DNA from: Lamellibrachia columna
Taxonomy: Eukaryota; Annelida; Polychaeta; Sabellida; Siboglinidae
Assembly (NCBI GenBank): GCA_963662155.1
Contig: OY759261.1
Location: 47,175,911-47,239,910 of the forward strand
Length of the DNA stretch: 64,000 nt
Reading direction: 5' to 3'
The notes under the pieces are model-generated. The model worked only from the letters and a program-made list of their open reading frames with translations. It was not told where the DNA came from and did no database searches. The position numbers were made by a program, and so were the translations under genes. Positions 14,201 through 23,400 of the stretch are shown one piece after another (the stretch's first letter is position 1; each line of letters begins with the position of its first letter).

Positions 14201-15465
14201 CCGTATAAGTACAGGACACAGCAGTGTAAGCACACTCGGCCGTATAAGTACAGGACACAGCAGTGTAAGCACACTCGGCCGTATAAGTACAGGACACAGC
14301 AGTGTAAGCACACTCGGCCGTATAAGTACAGGACACAGCAGTGTAAGCACACTCGGCCGTATAAGTACAGGACACAGCAGTGTAAGCACACTCGGCCGTA
14401 TAAGTACAGGACACAGCAGTGTAAGCACACTCGGCCGTATAAGTACAGGACACAGCAGTGTAAGCACACTCGGCCGTATAAGTACAGGACACAGCAGTGT
14501 AAGCACACTCGGCCGTATAAGTACAGGACACATCAGTGTAAGTACACTCGGCCGTATAAGTACAGGACACAGCAGTGTAAGTACACTCGGCCGTATAAGT
14601 ACAGGACACAGCAGTGTAAGTACACTCGGCCGTATAAGTACAGGACACAGCAGTGTAAGTACACTCGGCCGTATAAGTACAGGACACAGCAGTGTAAGTA
14701 CACTCGGCCGTATAAGTACAGGACACAGCAGTGTAAGTACACTCGGCCGTATAAGTACAGGACACAGCAGTGTAAGTACACTCGGCCGTATAAGTACAGG
14801 ACACAGCAGTGTAAGTACACTCGGCCGTATAAGAACAGGACACAGCAGTGTAAGTACACTCGGCCGTATAAGTACAGGACACAGCAGTGTAAGTACACTC
14901 GGCCGTATAAGTACAGGACACAGCAGTATAAGTACACTCGGCCGTATAAGTACAGGACACGGCAGTGTAAGTACACTCGGCCGTATAAGTACAGGACACG
15001 GCAGTATAAGTACACTCGGCCGTATAAGTACAGGACAGCAGTATAAGTACACTCGGCCGTATAAGTACAGGACACAGCAGTATAAGTACAGGACTTAGTA
15101 CGTCTGTTACAATGCATTACAACTAGCCCCTGTCTCCTGTACTGGTGGACAGTTAGTGACCAGTATTTAAGATTTAAAATGTGAATTGTATGTATTTATT
15201 TAATGTTTTTGTACTTATGGCTCCCATGCTACCAACATGTCTTATTAGGAGTCTCCCCGGCCATTTCTTTTTTATTTATAATTTTCTGTGCGAGACGTTA
15301 CTACGAAAGTATGTTGACATACGCTAGTTGTAGCTGGTAAATTTTTGGTCGTCTCTGTTGCAGTTGCGTGAGGCACAGGCACAGCTGGAAGAGTTCCAGA
15401 CGGCGAACTACCACCTGCAGAAGCGAATTGATAAGATGAAGTCAGGACGCAACGCTTACAAGTAG
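2167..15465 (+). CDS. LRRFIP2: LRRFIP1/2-like coiled-coil protein (leucine-rich repeat flightless-interacting family), 3' portion of gene
   Basis: Eleven exons join in phase to give 365 residues ending at a TAG: 2167-2253, 4356-4403, 5695-5769, 6321-6491, 7603-7695, 8395-8557, 9108-9157, 10593-10716, 11221-11300, 12117-12221 and 15364-15465. The first exon carries the family's N-terminal signature ([20 protein letters not shown]). A Ser-rich linker follows, then a long coiled coil with [24 protein letters not shown] and [17 protein letters not shown], all hallmarks of LRRFIP1/2. In vertebrates these proteins bind the LRR domain of Flightless-I, and family members act in Wnt (Dishevelled) and innate immune signalling; the role here is inferred. 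The initiator exon lies outside the window. The symbol is by family only: LRRFIP1 and LRRFIP2 arose by duplication, so an invertebrate copy may be co-orthologous to both. Confidence 0.9.
2300..2460 (+). repeat. Dispersed repeat, related to 31755-31915
   Basis: Shares GGAAATAC...CCTCTGGTCC.GCTTTCCTG and a later TAAAATCG...TAAGCACAT block with the aldo-keto reductase intron near 31755-31915. It lies just after the first visible LRRFIP exon. Family unknown. Confidence 0.5.
2690..3070 (+). repeat. Dispersed repeat rich in CCCAGAAAC
   Basis: The phrase CCCAGAAAC recurs at irregular spacing. The end (TAAGCCCAGAAACCTCA...TCTGACCCCAGG...GACATC) is closely echoed at 7310-7360 in a later LRRFIP intron, so this is a dispersed family. 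Confidence 0.45.
3340..4070 (+). mobile_element. Degenerate Jockey-like non-LTR retrotransposon, C-terminal reverse transcriptase region
   Basis: With two in-frame stops the + strand reads a typical LINE C-terminal domain: [20 protein letters not shown], then [52 protein letters not shown] and [11 protein letters not shown]. The FLG..LD..L.W..HI and EPLF..L..L.V.D motifs are diagnostic of Jockey-type elements. The 5' part and catalytic YADD are absent, so this is a 5'-truncated fossil within an LRRFIP intron. Confidence 0.85.
4356..4403 (+). CDS. LRRFIP2: LRRFIP short exon
   Basis: Residues 30-45 ([16 protein letters not shown]), phase 0. It sits between a TTTTTGTGACAG acceptor and an AAG/GTCTGT donor. 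Short cassette exons at this place are often alternatively spliced in the family. Supported by frame and splice sites rather than strong conservation. Confidence 0.7.
4428..5225 (+). repeat. 36-bp minisatellite, about 22 copies
   Basis: The unit consists of TTCTTTCCACAACATTGTCC followed by TGC, a TTTT run and CACAATG. Because 36 is a multiple of three and most units lack stops, open frames appear in almost every reading frame; none is credible as a gene. The array starts only about 25 bases after the 48-bp LRRFIP exon. Confidence 0.95.
5695..5769 (+). CDS. LRRFIP2: LRRFIP Ser-rich linker exon
   Basis: Residues 46-70, phase 0, with the Ser-rich run [15 protein letters not shown] between the N-terminal motif and the coiled coil. 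Acceptor TTCAGTTGCAG, donor GTATGT. Confidence 0.8.
6321..6491 (+). CDS. LRRFIP2: LRRFIP coiled-coil exon 1
   Basis: Residues 71-127, phase 0. Strong family match: [20 protein letters not shown] followed by heptads to HRDRCK. Donor GTGAGT. Confidence 0.95.
7160..7390 (+). repeat. Dispersed repeat carrying the GTCTTACAGG...ACCACTCAGGGTTG module
   Basis: Contains a GAGTCTTATGGATTTATG block and TAGTCTTACAGG..TGTACCACTCAGGGTTGACAC. The same module occurs near 28010-28050 and was amplified as a 35-bp tandem array at 36216-36475. The tail echoes 2988-3050. Confidence 0.6.
7603..7695 (+). CDS. LRRFIP2: LRRFIP coiled-coil exon 2
   Basis: Residues 128-158, phase 0. Heptad-rich, ending [13 protein letters not shown], which matches the family's QRDELI segment. 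Confidence 0.93.
8395..8557 (+). CDS. LRRFIP2: LRRFIP central exon
   Basis: Residues 159-212 plus one base. It begins ENGLVYV, equivalent to the HGLVIIP segment in vertebrates, then gives a low-complexity acidic/Ser stretch and [12 protein letters not shown], the family's QEAAQVLE equivalent. Confidence 0.9.
8630..8905 (-). mobile_element. Decayed LINE C-terminal fragment
   Basis: The sequence is a diverged relative of 21925-22190, whose minus strand translates to the C-terminal tail of a LINE reverse transcriptase. Shared landmarks are AGTGGACAAGGAAGC, ATCCTCT.TGAGAA and CTACACTGTTC. No intact frame remains here. Confidence 0.55.
9108..9157 (+). CDS. LRRFIP2: LRRFIP small coiled-coil exon
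   Basis: Residues 213-229 ([17 protein letters not shown]), phases 1 and 0, matching the family's LDVRLRKLAGEKEELL segment. Acceptor TTTTGCAG, donor GTGAGT. Confidence 0.88.
10281..10568 (+). mobile_element. tRNA-derived SINE
   Basis: The head has an A-box-like GTGCAGTGGTTACAGC and a B box AGTTCGAATCC at 10324-10334. The body has GGCTGAATGCTTCC.AGAGAAGTTG and the tail AGTGCTTTGAGCGGTCCTAAG. The same body and tail occur at 17680-17945 and 36478-36755, which defines a family. It ends about 25 bases before an LRRFIP exon. Confidence 0.85.
10593..10716 (+). CDS. LRRFIP2: LRRFIP coiled-coil exon with tandemly duplicated 3' end
   Basis: Residues 230-270 plus one base: [18 protein letters not shown], then [11 protein letters not shown], equivalent to NGSDLQFIEMQ in vertebrates. 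The last 36 bases and the donor are repeated immediately downstream, but the second copy has lost the donor GT. Confidence 0.93.
10729..10776 (+). repeat. 48-bp tandem copy of exon end plus splice donor
   Basis: The block at 10681-10728, covering the last 36 exon bases and the donor, is repeated here with two differences. One of them turns the donor core AAAGTAAGT into AAATTAAGT, so this copy cannot splice the same way. It is intronic in the model. Confidence 0.9.
11221..11300 (+). CDS. LRRFIP2: LRRFIP coiled-coil exon
   Basis: Residues 271-297. The split Met codon restores [20 protein letters not shown], and the exon ends ITTLEGN. This is the best conserved block of the family. Confidence 0.95.
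11320..11800 (+). repeat. Long polypyrimidine (CTCCTCCCC/TTCTCTC) tract
   Basis: Nearly pure C/T on the + strand for about 480 bases, made of imperfect CTCCTCCCCTTCTCTC units. It starts about 20 bases after the donor of an LRRFIP exon. Such tracts can form triplex (H-DNA) structures; that is inference. Confidence 0.92.
12117..12221 (+). CDS. LRRFIP2: LRRFIP coiled-coil exon
   Basis: Residues 298-332, phase 0, [20 protein letters not shown] then [15 protein letters not shown], matching the vertebrate [23 protein letters not shown] region. The acceptor is weak (TTGTTGAAG). Confidence 0.94.
12530..15095 (+). repeat. 39-bp minisatellite, about 65 copies
   Basis: The unit contains ACAGCAGTATAAGCACACTC followed by GGCCGTATAAGTACAGGAC. 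Because 39 is a multiple of 3, most frames stay open and produce artefactual 200-900-residue frames such as [13 protein letters not shown] repeats. Variants fall in contiguous blocks: ATA in the first two thirds, GTG from about 13,950, and AGTACA instead of AGCACA from about 14,540. It fills the last LRRFIP intron. Confidence 0.98.
15364..15465 (+). CDS. LRRFIP2: LRRFIP terminal coding exon
   Basis: Residues 333-365 and TAG stop. It closes the coiled coil ([20 protein letters not shown], then [13 protein letters not shown]). It is separated from the previous exon by the 39-bp minisatellite. Confidence 0.93.
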   Translation: MREAQAQLEEFQTANYHLQKRIDKMKSGRNAYK

Positions 15466-17418
15466 CCAGACCATGTGTTATGTGGCGCAAACTAATCCAA
15501 CAACTGACTGTCCGAAACCCGGCAGTGAATTGACCGAGTTCAACATGCGATTGCTGGTTGGGCCACTACCTGGCTCCCTTCGCACTCGCCACAGTGGACT
15601 CTTCCAGCCACAGTGGACTCTTCCAGCCACAGCGGTTTGGTCAGTTCGCGGACAAAACCATTGACAACCGCACCAATTGGTTGTTTGGTCTGTGATTGCG
15701 ACCTTTGCGTCCGTCATTGGCCATGTTTTATTTCAAGGTCATCTGCTGTTGAATCTTCGCCATGCAGGAAACCGTGAAGGTGCCGTGGATAAAACCGCCC
15801 CGCGTTCATGCTTATTTATGTCTCGCCTGACGCTAGTATGCAGGTGCCTGGTGTATGTACTTCAGTCAGGGCCGAGTTCGACGCAGCGACTATCACAGAC
15901 CAGTGGTCGGTGAACAAAACCAACGTGTGACGCATGCACACATGTCCACCCGACTAATCCAAGCCGAACGAGAGTTAATTAACGCTGGTTGTTTCACAGT
16001 GGCGGCAAACATGTTATGCAACATACCCATCGGCATACAACTTCTAATGTCCCTAAATGTAATATCATTAACATTAATATCGATCACTATACTAGCACAA
16101 ACAGAAAATAATTGTAAATTATGAAACAAAAAAGATATGAAGAAGATGACTGCAATACGGACAAATGCTCTTCTTGTTTCCAATAACGCTACGTTGGTTG
16201 CCATGTTGCCATGACCAGAGCTTACACCTGTAGGCGTTGACAGTGTTGGTTGGTCAGTGTGACGTAATTCTGACCAAACCAGGTCAGACAGAATGCGTTC
16301 GACTTACGCTGGTCGCGACTAGAATGACCACTGGTCAGTGTTGGTTGGTCAGTCGAACTCAGCCCAGCAGTGTTGATCTAGTTACCGGCTACTTCATTGC
16401 ATTATCGGGGCCTATTGACTCATGCCGAGACCTTGAACATCTACCTAGAGTATGCTTTTGATGTTGCTATTTCAGACCTGCCACATATTTTGGTTGAAAA
16501 CCATATGTTTGACCTAAAATTGGGTATAAAGGTGTTTCTATTCCGATCAAAACGCACCTACATCAAACAGTAAAATATACCTACATCAAAAACAATCTGC
16601 CAGGCATGGCCGTATATCATCAAAAGTATTTTCTTCGACCAACAAGTTTGTCATTCGATGTTATATGTGTGATGAACACAGGAACATTTCACGGTTTTTC
16701 CATTTGAAACAAATCTGCATAAAACGGGACTCGGCCGTGTACCTGTGTATTGTGGCAGGTCTGCCGTTTTGTTTAGTGTTATGTGAAGAGCCTATGTTTA
16801 TACCGCTGCCTTTGTACATAATCCGTGAAGATGTGCGTCAGTGCGCGCACAGTGCTGCCACCTACCACATGCAACAGTGTTCAGAACAAACGCGTCATGT
16901 CGAGTATTGCGTGTCGTCTTTATAGAGGTGGTTTTCCGTGTTTTTCTACATACCGACTATTTACAAACGCCTTTAAAACGCGGCAGAATATGCAAGTGTT
17001 TCACGTTAAAACTGCTTGCGTCGTATGTAGCAGTATTGTAATATTCTACTGCCATAAATCATAATAAAGCAGTGTAAAATTCGTAGTGTTGCTGAACGAG
17101 ATTTCTTGCATTAAGGGCATACAAGTGGCAAATAAACTGACATGAAATTAATTAAAAGTTGTGGTCATAAAATAACTTCATAAATATTACGTTATTACAT
17201 GAGGGAAGCATGTCGATTATTGTCAATAGTTTTCCTAACTGGGATTGGGATATCGTATACTTAGAACGCTGTATTGACCCGGTTTGTCAACTTTCAGATT
17301 ATTGTATATTTTCCAAACACATGTTTTATAGCTGTGCATTGCTGTAATTTTTTGCCAGCCAGTGTCACTTGACTGTCAGCTGACCGCAACAGCGCATTGT
17401 AAAAAATCATTGAATAAA
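15466..17418 (+). other. LRRFIP2: Probable LRRFIP 3' untranslated region
   Basis: No coding exon follows the LRRFIP stop. AATAAA hexamers at 17063-17068 and 17413-17418 are candidate polyadenylation signals. Open frames here overlap one another and resemble nothing known. The extent of the UTR is inferred. Confidence 0.5.
17413..17418 (+). terminator. Candidate poly(A) signal AATAAA
   Basis: Canonical hexamer about 1.9 kb after the LRRFIP stop; an alternative lies at 17063-17068. Which one is used cannot be told from sequence. Confidence 0.35.
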
Positions 17419-17679
17419 TGTTTGATTGTACAAGACTACTGCCGTCGTTTGCAGTTCATGCTGACTCAAACTTTCGTTAAGTATCGTGCAGAATTCTTCT
17501 ATTTGTACATGGTTTTAGAGGTGTGAATGTGCTAACTGGTAAAATATTCATGATTTTGCTCTTGAAGAGTAAAAACAAAGGAAGTCCATTTTGATTTGCA
17601 CCGTGTGGTTGGTTGGATATGATATCTATTAGGCTAACTTCTGACACATTCCCTACCCTTTCATCAAACTTTATGTGCA

Positions 17680-17945
17680 GCACAGCAGTGGTCAGTGTTT
17701 CGGACTCTCGATCGAGGCTATTTTGTTAAATCCACTTTGCCCCAGTTCACTTAGCTGTAGAAATTAAATGAGTACATGGCTACAGATACTGGTGAATATA
17801 TGCGAATGAATAGTGCAGTAATTGCAGTGTGGCTGAATGCTTCCCAGAGAAGTTGAGTTGGTGTTGGTCTGCCAGGGGTGAAGTGTAAAGTGCTTTGAAC
17901 GGTTATAAGGACTGGATACTGCGCAAGAATTTACCTTTCAGTGTA
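17680..17945 (+). mobile_element. tRNA-derived SINE, second copy
   Basis: Same family as 10281-10568. It has GCAGTGGTCAGTGTTTCGGACT in a decayed head, GCTGAATGCTTCCCAGAGAAG in the body and AAAGTGCTTTGAACGGTTATAAGGACTGGATAC at the tail. It lies between the LRRFIP and b561 genes. Confidence 0.8.
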
Positions 17946-18899
17946 TAATTTTCCAAGTGGTGAAAAAATAATTGTTAGCATAATAAATTAAAACGACGTG
18001 TTCATGTAATGCTTACATCAATGGTTTATTCAACCGTAAACCAACAACAATAAACAGCAAAAATACACCTTGTAAATGGCTACACCAAATGTAATTGTTT
18101 ACATCAAAATGTTAACTAGAAATATATAGTTATATATTATCACTGTACATATAATGTTAATGTTTTGTATCCTGCATGATTTGCAAACGTCTAGGAATCT
18201 GGCAACATTGTCAATAAAACTGAACAATAGCGGAATGCAAGCAGGAAATGATATGAGATCTCTTGCAAATAAAACAAAGCGGAAATGGTTTTAAACACTA
18301 AATAAGTTCTCTACCGAGATTCTGTAAAAACCAGTTACCAATGAAACGTGAAATATAATCATGCAGACATGGTATTGTCAGTTCCTTTCTTGGTTTTGAC
18401 ATGTAATGTTAAATTTACAGATACTTTAGTTGTCACAATTCTACCATCACAGAAAATCATGTAAGGTAAAACATGCTTAACCTGTCAACAGATTTCCCAA
18501 ACTTCACCTACATTAACTTTAAATACAACAATTTAAACGTTTGAGTATTTCATTAAATATATGAGTATTTGTATGAATATATCTGACATATGACCCATAG
18601 CAGCTTTATGCACCAAGGATAAGTAAGTATGACCAAATGGATGAAAATGATAGAATATGTAATATTACTGAAAACAGCTACTGTCACAAAACTGCCCAAC
18701 TAGACTAATAAATCCACGGCATTTTAAATGCTGCACGTTCTTGGTTGGTTATTCAAAGCATGTTTATCCTGCCAAGCGCACCTGATGTCACATTTGGAAA
18801 GGTATTAAAATATCCAATCAAGCAACCAGCAAGTCTTTGTTATACCCTTGCAGCTGGGAGATGTTGACAGTGGTTTACTGTGTGGATAAAATATTGTAA

Positions 18900-19310
18900 A
18901 TAAATGATAACTAAGAATGGAGAAGAAACCAAACATTGACAAGATTATTAACAGAAACGAAACTTAGCAGTGACAAGATCCAAACAAAGGAAGAAAGTTG
19001 GTATTGACAATGTTAACAAAAAAATTAAGAGACTTGGTATTGGCAATATTCAAGAAAGGAAGAAACTTGGATACGACTACACTGAAAACAATGAAGAAAT
19101 ATGGCATTGAAAAAATTCAAAAAAGAAACTTGGCACCAGCAATATTCAAAACAATGAAGAAACCCACATAAAAAACGGAAGAAAATTGGCATTGAAAACA
19201 ATAAAGAAATTAGGCCTTGGCAACAATTGGCGTAACACAGGAGAAACTCAGCACTGGCAAGATTCAAAACAAGGAAGAAATATGACACTGGCCAGATTCA
19301 AAACTGAGTA
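18900..19310 (+). repeat. Degenerate tandem repeat (GGAAGAAA..TTGGCA..GG/CAA)
   Basis: Phrases such as AAGGAAGAAACTTGG and ATTGGCAATATTCAA recur at roughly 30-40-base spacing with heavy divergence. This looks like an old minisatellite. Confidence 0.6.
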
Positions 19311-19407
19311 GAATGAACCCAATGAACCCAGAAGTAGTCAACATAATCAGTAAGTCGGCCATTACCAAGTCAAGCCTCATGTCACATTTCATATTATGGA
19401 TACACTG

Positions 19408-19888
19408 TCATTAAACCGAAACAAAATTCATGGTTTGGGGACTATGCATCTCGGAGTTAATAAAAACTAATCATTTGCATCTACAATCAAGTATATTACG
19501 CCAGTGGTTTTCTCAGTATTCCATTCAAGTCTCTGTTTAACTGGGTGCTGACATGTTAACCATGTATACACAACTAAGAAAAACTCTTCAATCACATGCG
19601 CTGTAATGTCAGAAAGTGACTAGTTTAGTAAACAAAGGCCAAAATATGTTACATAAGTTGGGTTTGGACACAGACAGCATGGCCATATCCTATTGGTGAG
19701 TATAGGAGTAGGTGTTTACAAATATATTTTCATCTGGCGTTAAGATGCTGTGTGTTCAACAAGGATTTCCTAGTAAACCACTAACGTGATATTCTTAATT
19801 GTAGTTGCAAATGGTTATGCTTTAGCAACTCTTATGCTGGTAGGTGCATAGGCCCAAAACCATGACTTTTGTTTCCCTTTAAAACTAA
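19408..19888. mobile_element. Non-autonomous TIR element, copy A
   Basis: Arms of about 110 bases at each end are inverted relatives. The left arm begins TTAAACCGAAACAAAATTCA; the right arm, reverse-complemented, begins TTTTAAAGGGAAACAAAAGT. Both then carry CATGGTTT(T)GGG and end near CC/TAGTGGTTT. The core has GGCCATATCCTATTGG. Copies B (47316-47919) and C (about 55480-55916) share core and ends. Confidence 0.8.
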
Positions 19889-20339
19889 CAACAGGCATTT
19901 ACAAGTTAATAAGAGAATAAATAGTATACGTGGTATAACGTATGCTGTCCTCAAAGGCCAAGAACAAGACACTGCACGTGATTATACTGGACAATTAATG
20001 TAGAACTTTGAGTTATCTATTATTGCTTGGTATCATCTACTTCTAAGGTGTTATTCTTTTCAGAAAGAAAGAGTAAGAATATTTGTTTAATATTTGTCTA
20101 CTCTGATTAACTTCTTAACTGTTAAATAAGACTACTTTGTTATTCAATTTGTCAACTAACAATCACAAAAGTATTGTTGCCTAGCAAAAGCAACACCTTA
20201 CATACAAATACCACGGAAAATATGTTCACAATGACAACAAATTGAATAATGAAAAATCCGATATACGTTTGGCAGTGTTTCATGGGCAATCCCCCAGGTG
20301 GTGTGTGTTTCACAAGCAGTCCTCCAGGTGGCGCTGGTG

Positions 20340-20496
20340 TCAGTTCGACAGTTGGAGGTGTTCCTCCTCGGGTAGAGCCTGGCGCTGGTAGCTAGGGTTG
20401 GTGACGATGTAACCAATGGCAACGCCAAGAAGCACTAGGGTCACAGCAAGGAAGTTGATCAGCATTGCCTCCGCTCCTCCATGGCTGTACTTGTTC
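20340..20496 (-). CDS. b561 exon 4 (last membrane span and stop)
   Basis: Residues 243-293, with the sixth span [17 protein letters not shown], a short acidic tail ([11 protein letters not shown]) and a TGA stop. Acceptor CTCCCTAG. Confidence 0.9.
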
Positions 20497-23400
20497 CTAG
20501 GGAGATACACGCAGCAGAGGTCAGAGGTCAGAGTACTGCTATCACCACTTGGAAATTGTCAACAAGACATAAAGTAGCTGCGGTGGTTGTTCCATGCTTG
20601 TTTTGAATTAAGTAGTTTTGGTAAGTTCTTAAGACAAACTAACCATTTCTTCAGAAGTTGTAGTTGAACTACAACGTAACACTCCAGATTAATTAAACAT
20701 ATTTTTTTGATTTTTGCGATGTTTCTTGATTTTTAAAAGCATTTTTTGCAAATCTTAAAAAAATCCCCACAAAATGCCAGCTTGTATAATTTTGAGAAAA
20801 TCCCCACATATAATCCCTACATAAAATAAATAGGGCAATGTTACTGATGACACCACAAGTTATTTTGGTTAACATGAACGAATTACAGTCGCCATAGTAC
20901 CACGAACAAGATGGTAGCAACTTGAATGACAATGTCATGTTAGCTGCCTCAGCTACCTCAACACCCACAGCAACAAGCTCTGGATGGAAAGCGGAAAGAA
21001 AATTTTGAGTTCATCATGAGTCCAACAATTGTTTTTCCTGTCATCATCAGACATTTATCAGTTCAGTTTTTAAACATACTGACACTGCTTGCATGTGCAC
21101 ATCAATCGAAAATTCCATTCATATATATCGTCCTTAATGAGAACAAGTATTTTCTCATATTCAATCTACTTTATTCTTTTACTAATGTGTCCTCTAGTTC
21201 TACTACCTTCTTAAAGTTTGAAGAAAAACTTCAATCCATAATTTCATAACCATCTGATATTTAAAAATTTATATGTAGTCTGAAAAAACTAAGGGGCCAT
21301 TCAACATTTACTTAATCGTACAAAGAGTACTAATCCTCCGACCGCCCTTCCTGAATTAGCACTTTAAAATGTTGATAACTTTCCCGATTGAAAACATATA
21401 TCGATGTATTACAGTGCTGTGCAGCAAACGGTTATCCAATTTAAAACAGTAAGTTCCGTAACAGTTAACTATGCGGCACTGCATGACGTAACGATGATCA
21501 TATTTAAGATAATGGCCGACATTCGGGGGCCTGGGCCCCCTCCCTCTTCTCCTTGGTAAGCTCTGCATGAATAAATGTTGACAATTATGAACGACCCCTA
21601 AAGCCAACACACTTTAGTTACGATTATTACAGTTATGTGTGCATCCCTTTCAGGAAGTAGACTGCGCCATAGAACTCACTCGAGAGAGAACAGTGTTTTC
21701 TCCATGATGCCAGTCAGTGCAGTGGCGATAGCGATGAAGAAGATGGCAAGACCGACAAATATGTGAGTGGGCCTGATGCGACGGCGAAGCTCCATGGGAA
21801 GGCCGGGCTTGAGGAAGGACAGGAAACCAAACACCCACTGCAAGGAACACAACACTTCCATATTTAATGATATTCAACAAGAATTAACAATATTTAACAA
21901 GATTGCCATGCAAAGCAGCAAACCCAGAAAAGTGGAAAGTGGACAAGGAAGCTATTGCTTTATCAAGATTCCAACAATTTTTCATCTACACTGTATGTGT
22001 AATCCACCCTTCTGAGATATTTGTCAATTTTGTTTTTAAACATATTCACACTGCTAGCATTTACACAATCAGTAGATAATTTGTTCCATTCATTTATCAT
22101 CCTCTTTGAGAATTAATACTTTCTGATATTTAGTCTACACTGTTCCCTCACTAATACTATGTTATGTCCTCTAGTTGTTTAAGTGAGAAAATAATGTATT
22201 ACATTATTTACATTTTTACTATATACCGATATAATGATTTTTACACGTGATCCCACTTTAAGTCCTACGTGGATTCCTTGGTTCACCGATTAAACTGATT
22301 AAACTTTAGCTAAATTGATTTGATTGATTTTGTTACCCATATATTTTAAGAGGCCAATTTTGGCTATGATCAACAACAGACTCTTATAGAAATAAACATC
22401 AGGGTGTTTTTATAGATTGAGACTCAAACCCCGGTCCTCTTGAATGACAGCCCTGAGCACTAAGATAGAGCACACCCCTTTGTGAAAATTTTGGAACTAA
22501 TCAATACACAACATACAACTTCCAGCGCTCCTGTCCACATTTATTGTATATTTTTTTGGAAATACAGGAATTCGGAAGTAAAAATATAGAAGAAACATGG
22601 GAATATTTTAACAAAATATAGCATCTACTGACATAAGTTAATGTAAATTAGCAACTGCCAGTTTTCAACATTACGTCACAAAATTTTTCGATTTCATCGA
22701 TCTAATTATAGTATGCCACACCATGCCCCAATCAGATCACCATCCATAAGCCGTCATCAACATGACATATTCCACCATAAAAATAATTTTGTAGCGACGA
22801 AAGGCAAGAAACCTCCAACTCGCCACAATTATTAGAAAAATATAGGATTTTTTTAAATATAGGAATTGCACTAAAATATAGGAAAAGAGGAATTGCAATT
22901 AACATATTATAGGAAAATATCTAGGAATTTTCTGAAAATATAGGAATTGTAATAAAATATAGGAAAATACAAAAATTGCAATTAAAATATAGGAAATATA
23001 GAATTTTTTTAAATACAGGATGAAAATATAGGAATTTTGTGAAAATATAGGGATTTTGTGAAAATATAGGAATTCCATTAAAACAGGAAAATATAGGAAT
23101 TGCAATTAAAATATAGGAAAATATAGGTGCCATAAACGTCAACAGACCTGGAGAGCAAAGAGAATGACAGTGCCGAGACCGAGCCAGCTGTGGAGACTGT
23201 AGAGGTTGGGCATCGGGGGACTGGCGAGGTTGTGGGAATCAAAGACCGCCTTGAGACCAACCGCTGCGAAGATGAGGGCAAGAATGTGCAGCCCCGCATG
23301 GAGAATCTTCACGTAGATCTTTCTGTTGTTGCGGAACACTCGGTAGACTAGGATGGCTGAAACAAGACAGTTGTATAGACGTTTTAAGGGAAGATGATGG

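Larger units (their letters stand above)
17946..20339. other. Intergenic region or b561 3' UTR
   Basis: No gene is seen. A TTTATT at 18024, AATAAA on the minus strand, could be a distant poly(A) signal for the b561 gene. The region holds a degenerate tandem repeat (18900-19310) and a TIR element (19408-19888). Confidence 0.5.

Noticed and set aside
12357..15098. Open frames of 200-913 codons on both strands with 13-residue repeats
   Set aside because: They are translations of the 39-bp minisatellite, open in most frames because the unit is a multiple of three without stops; the region is an intron between two firm LRRFIP exons.
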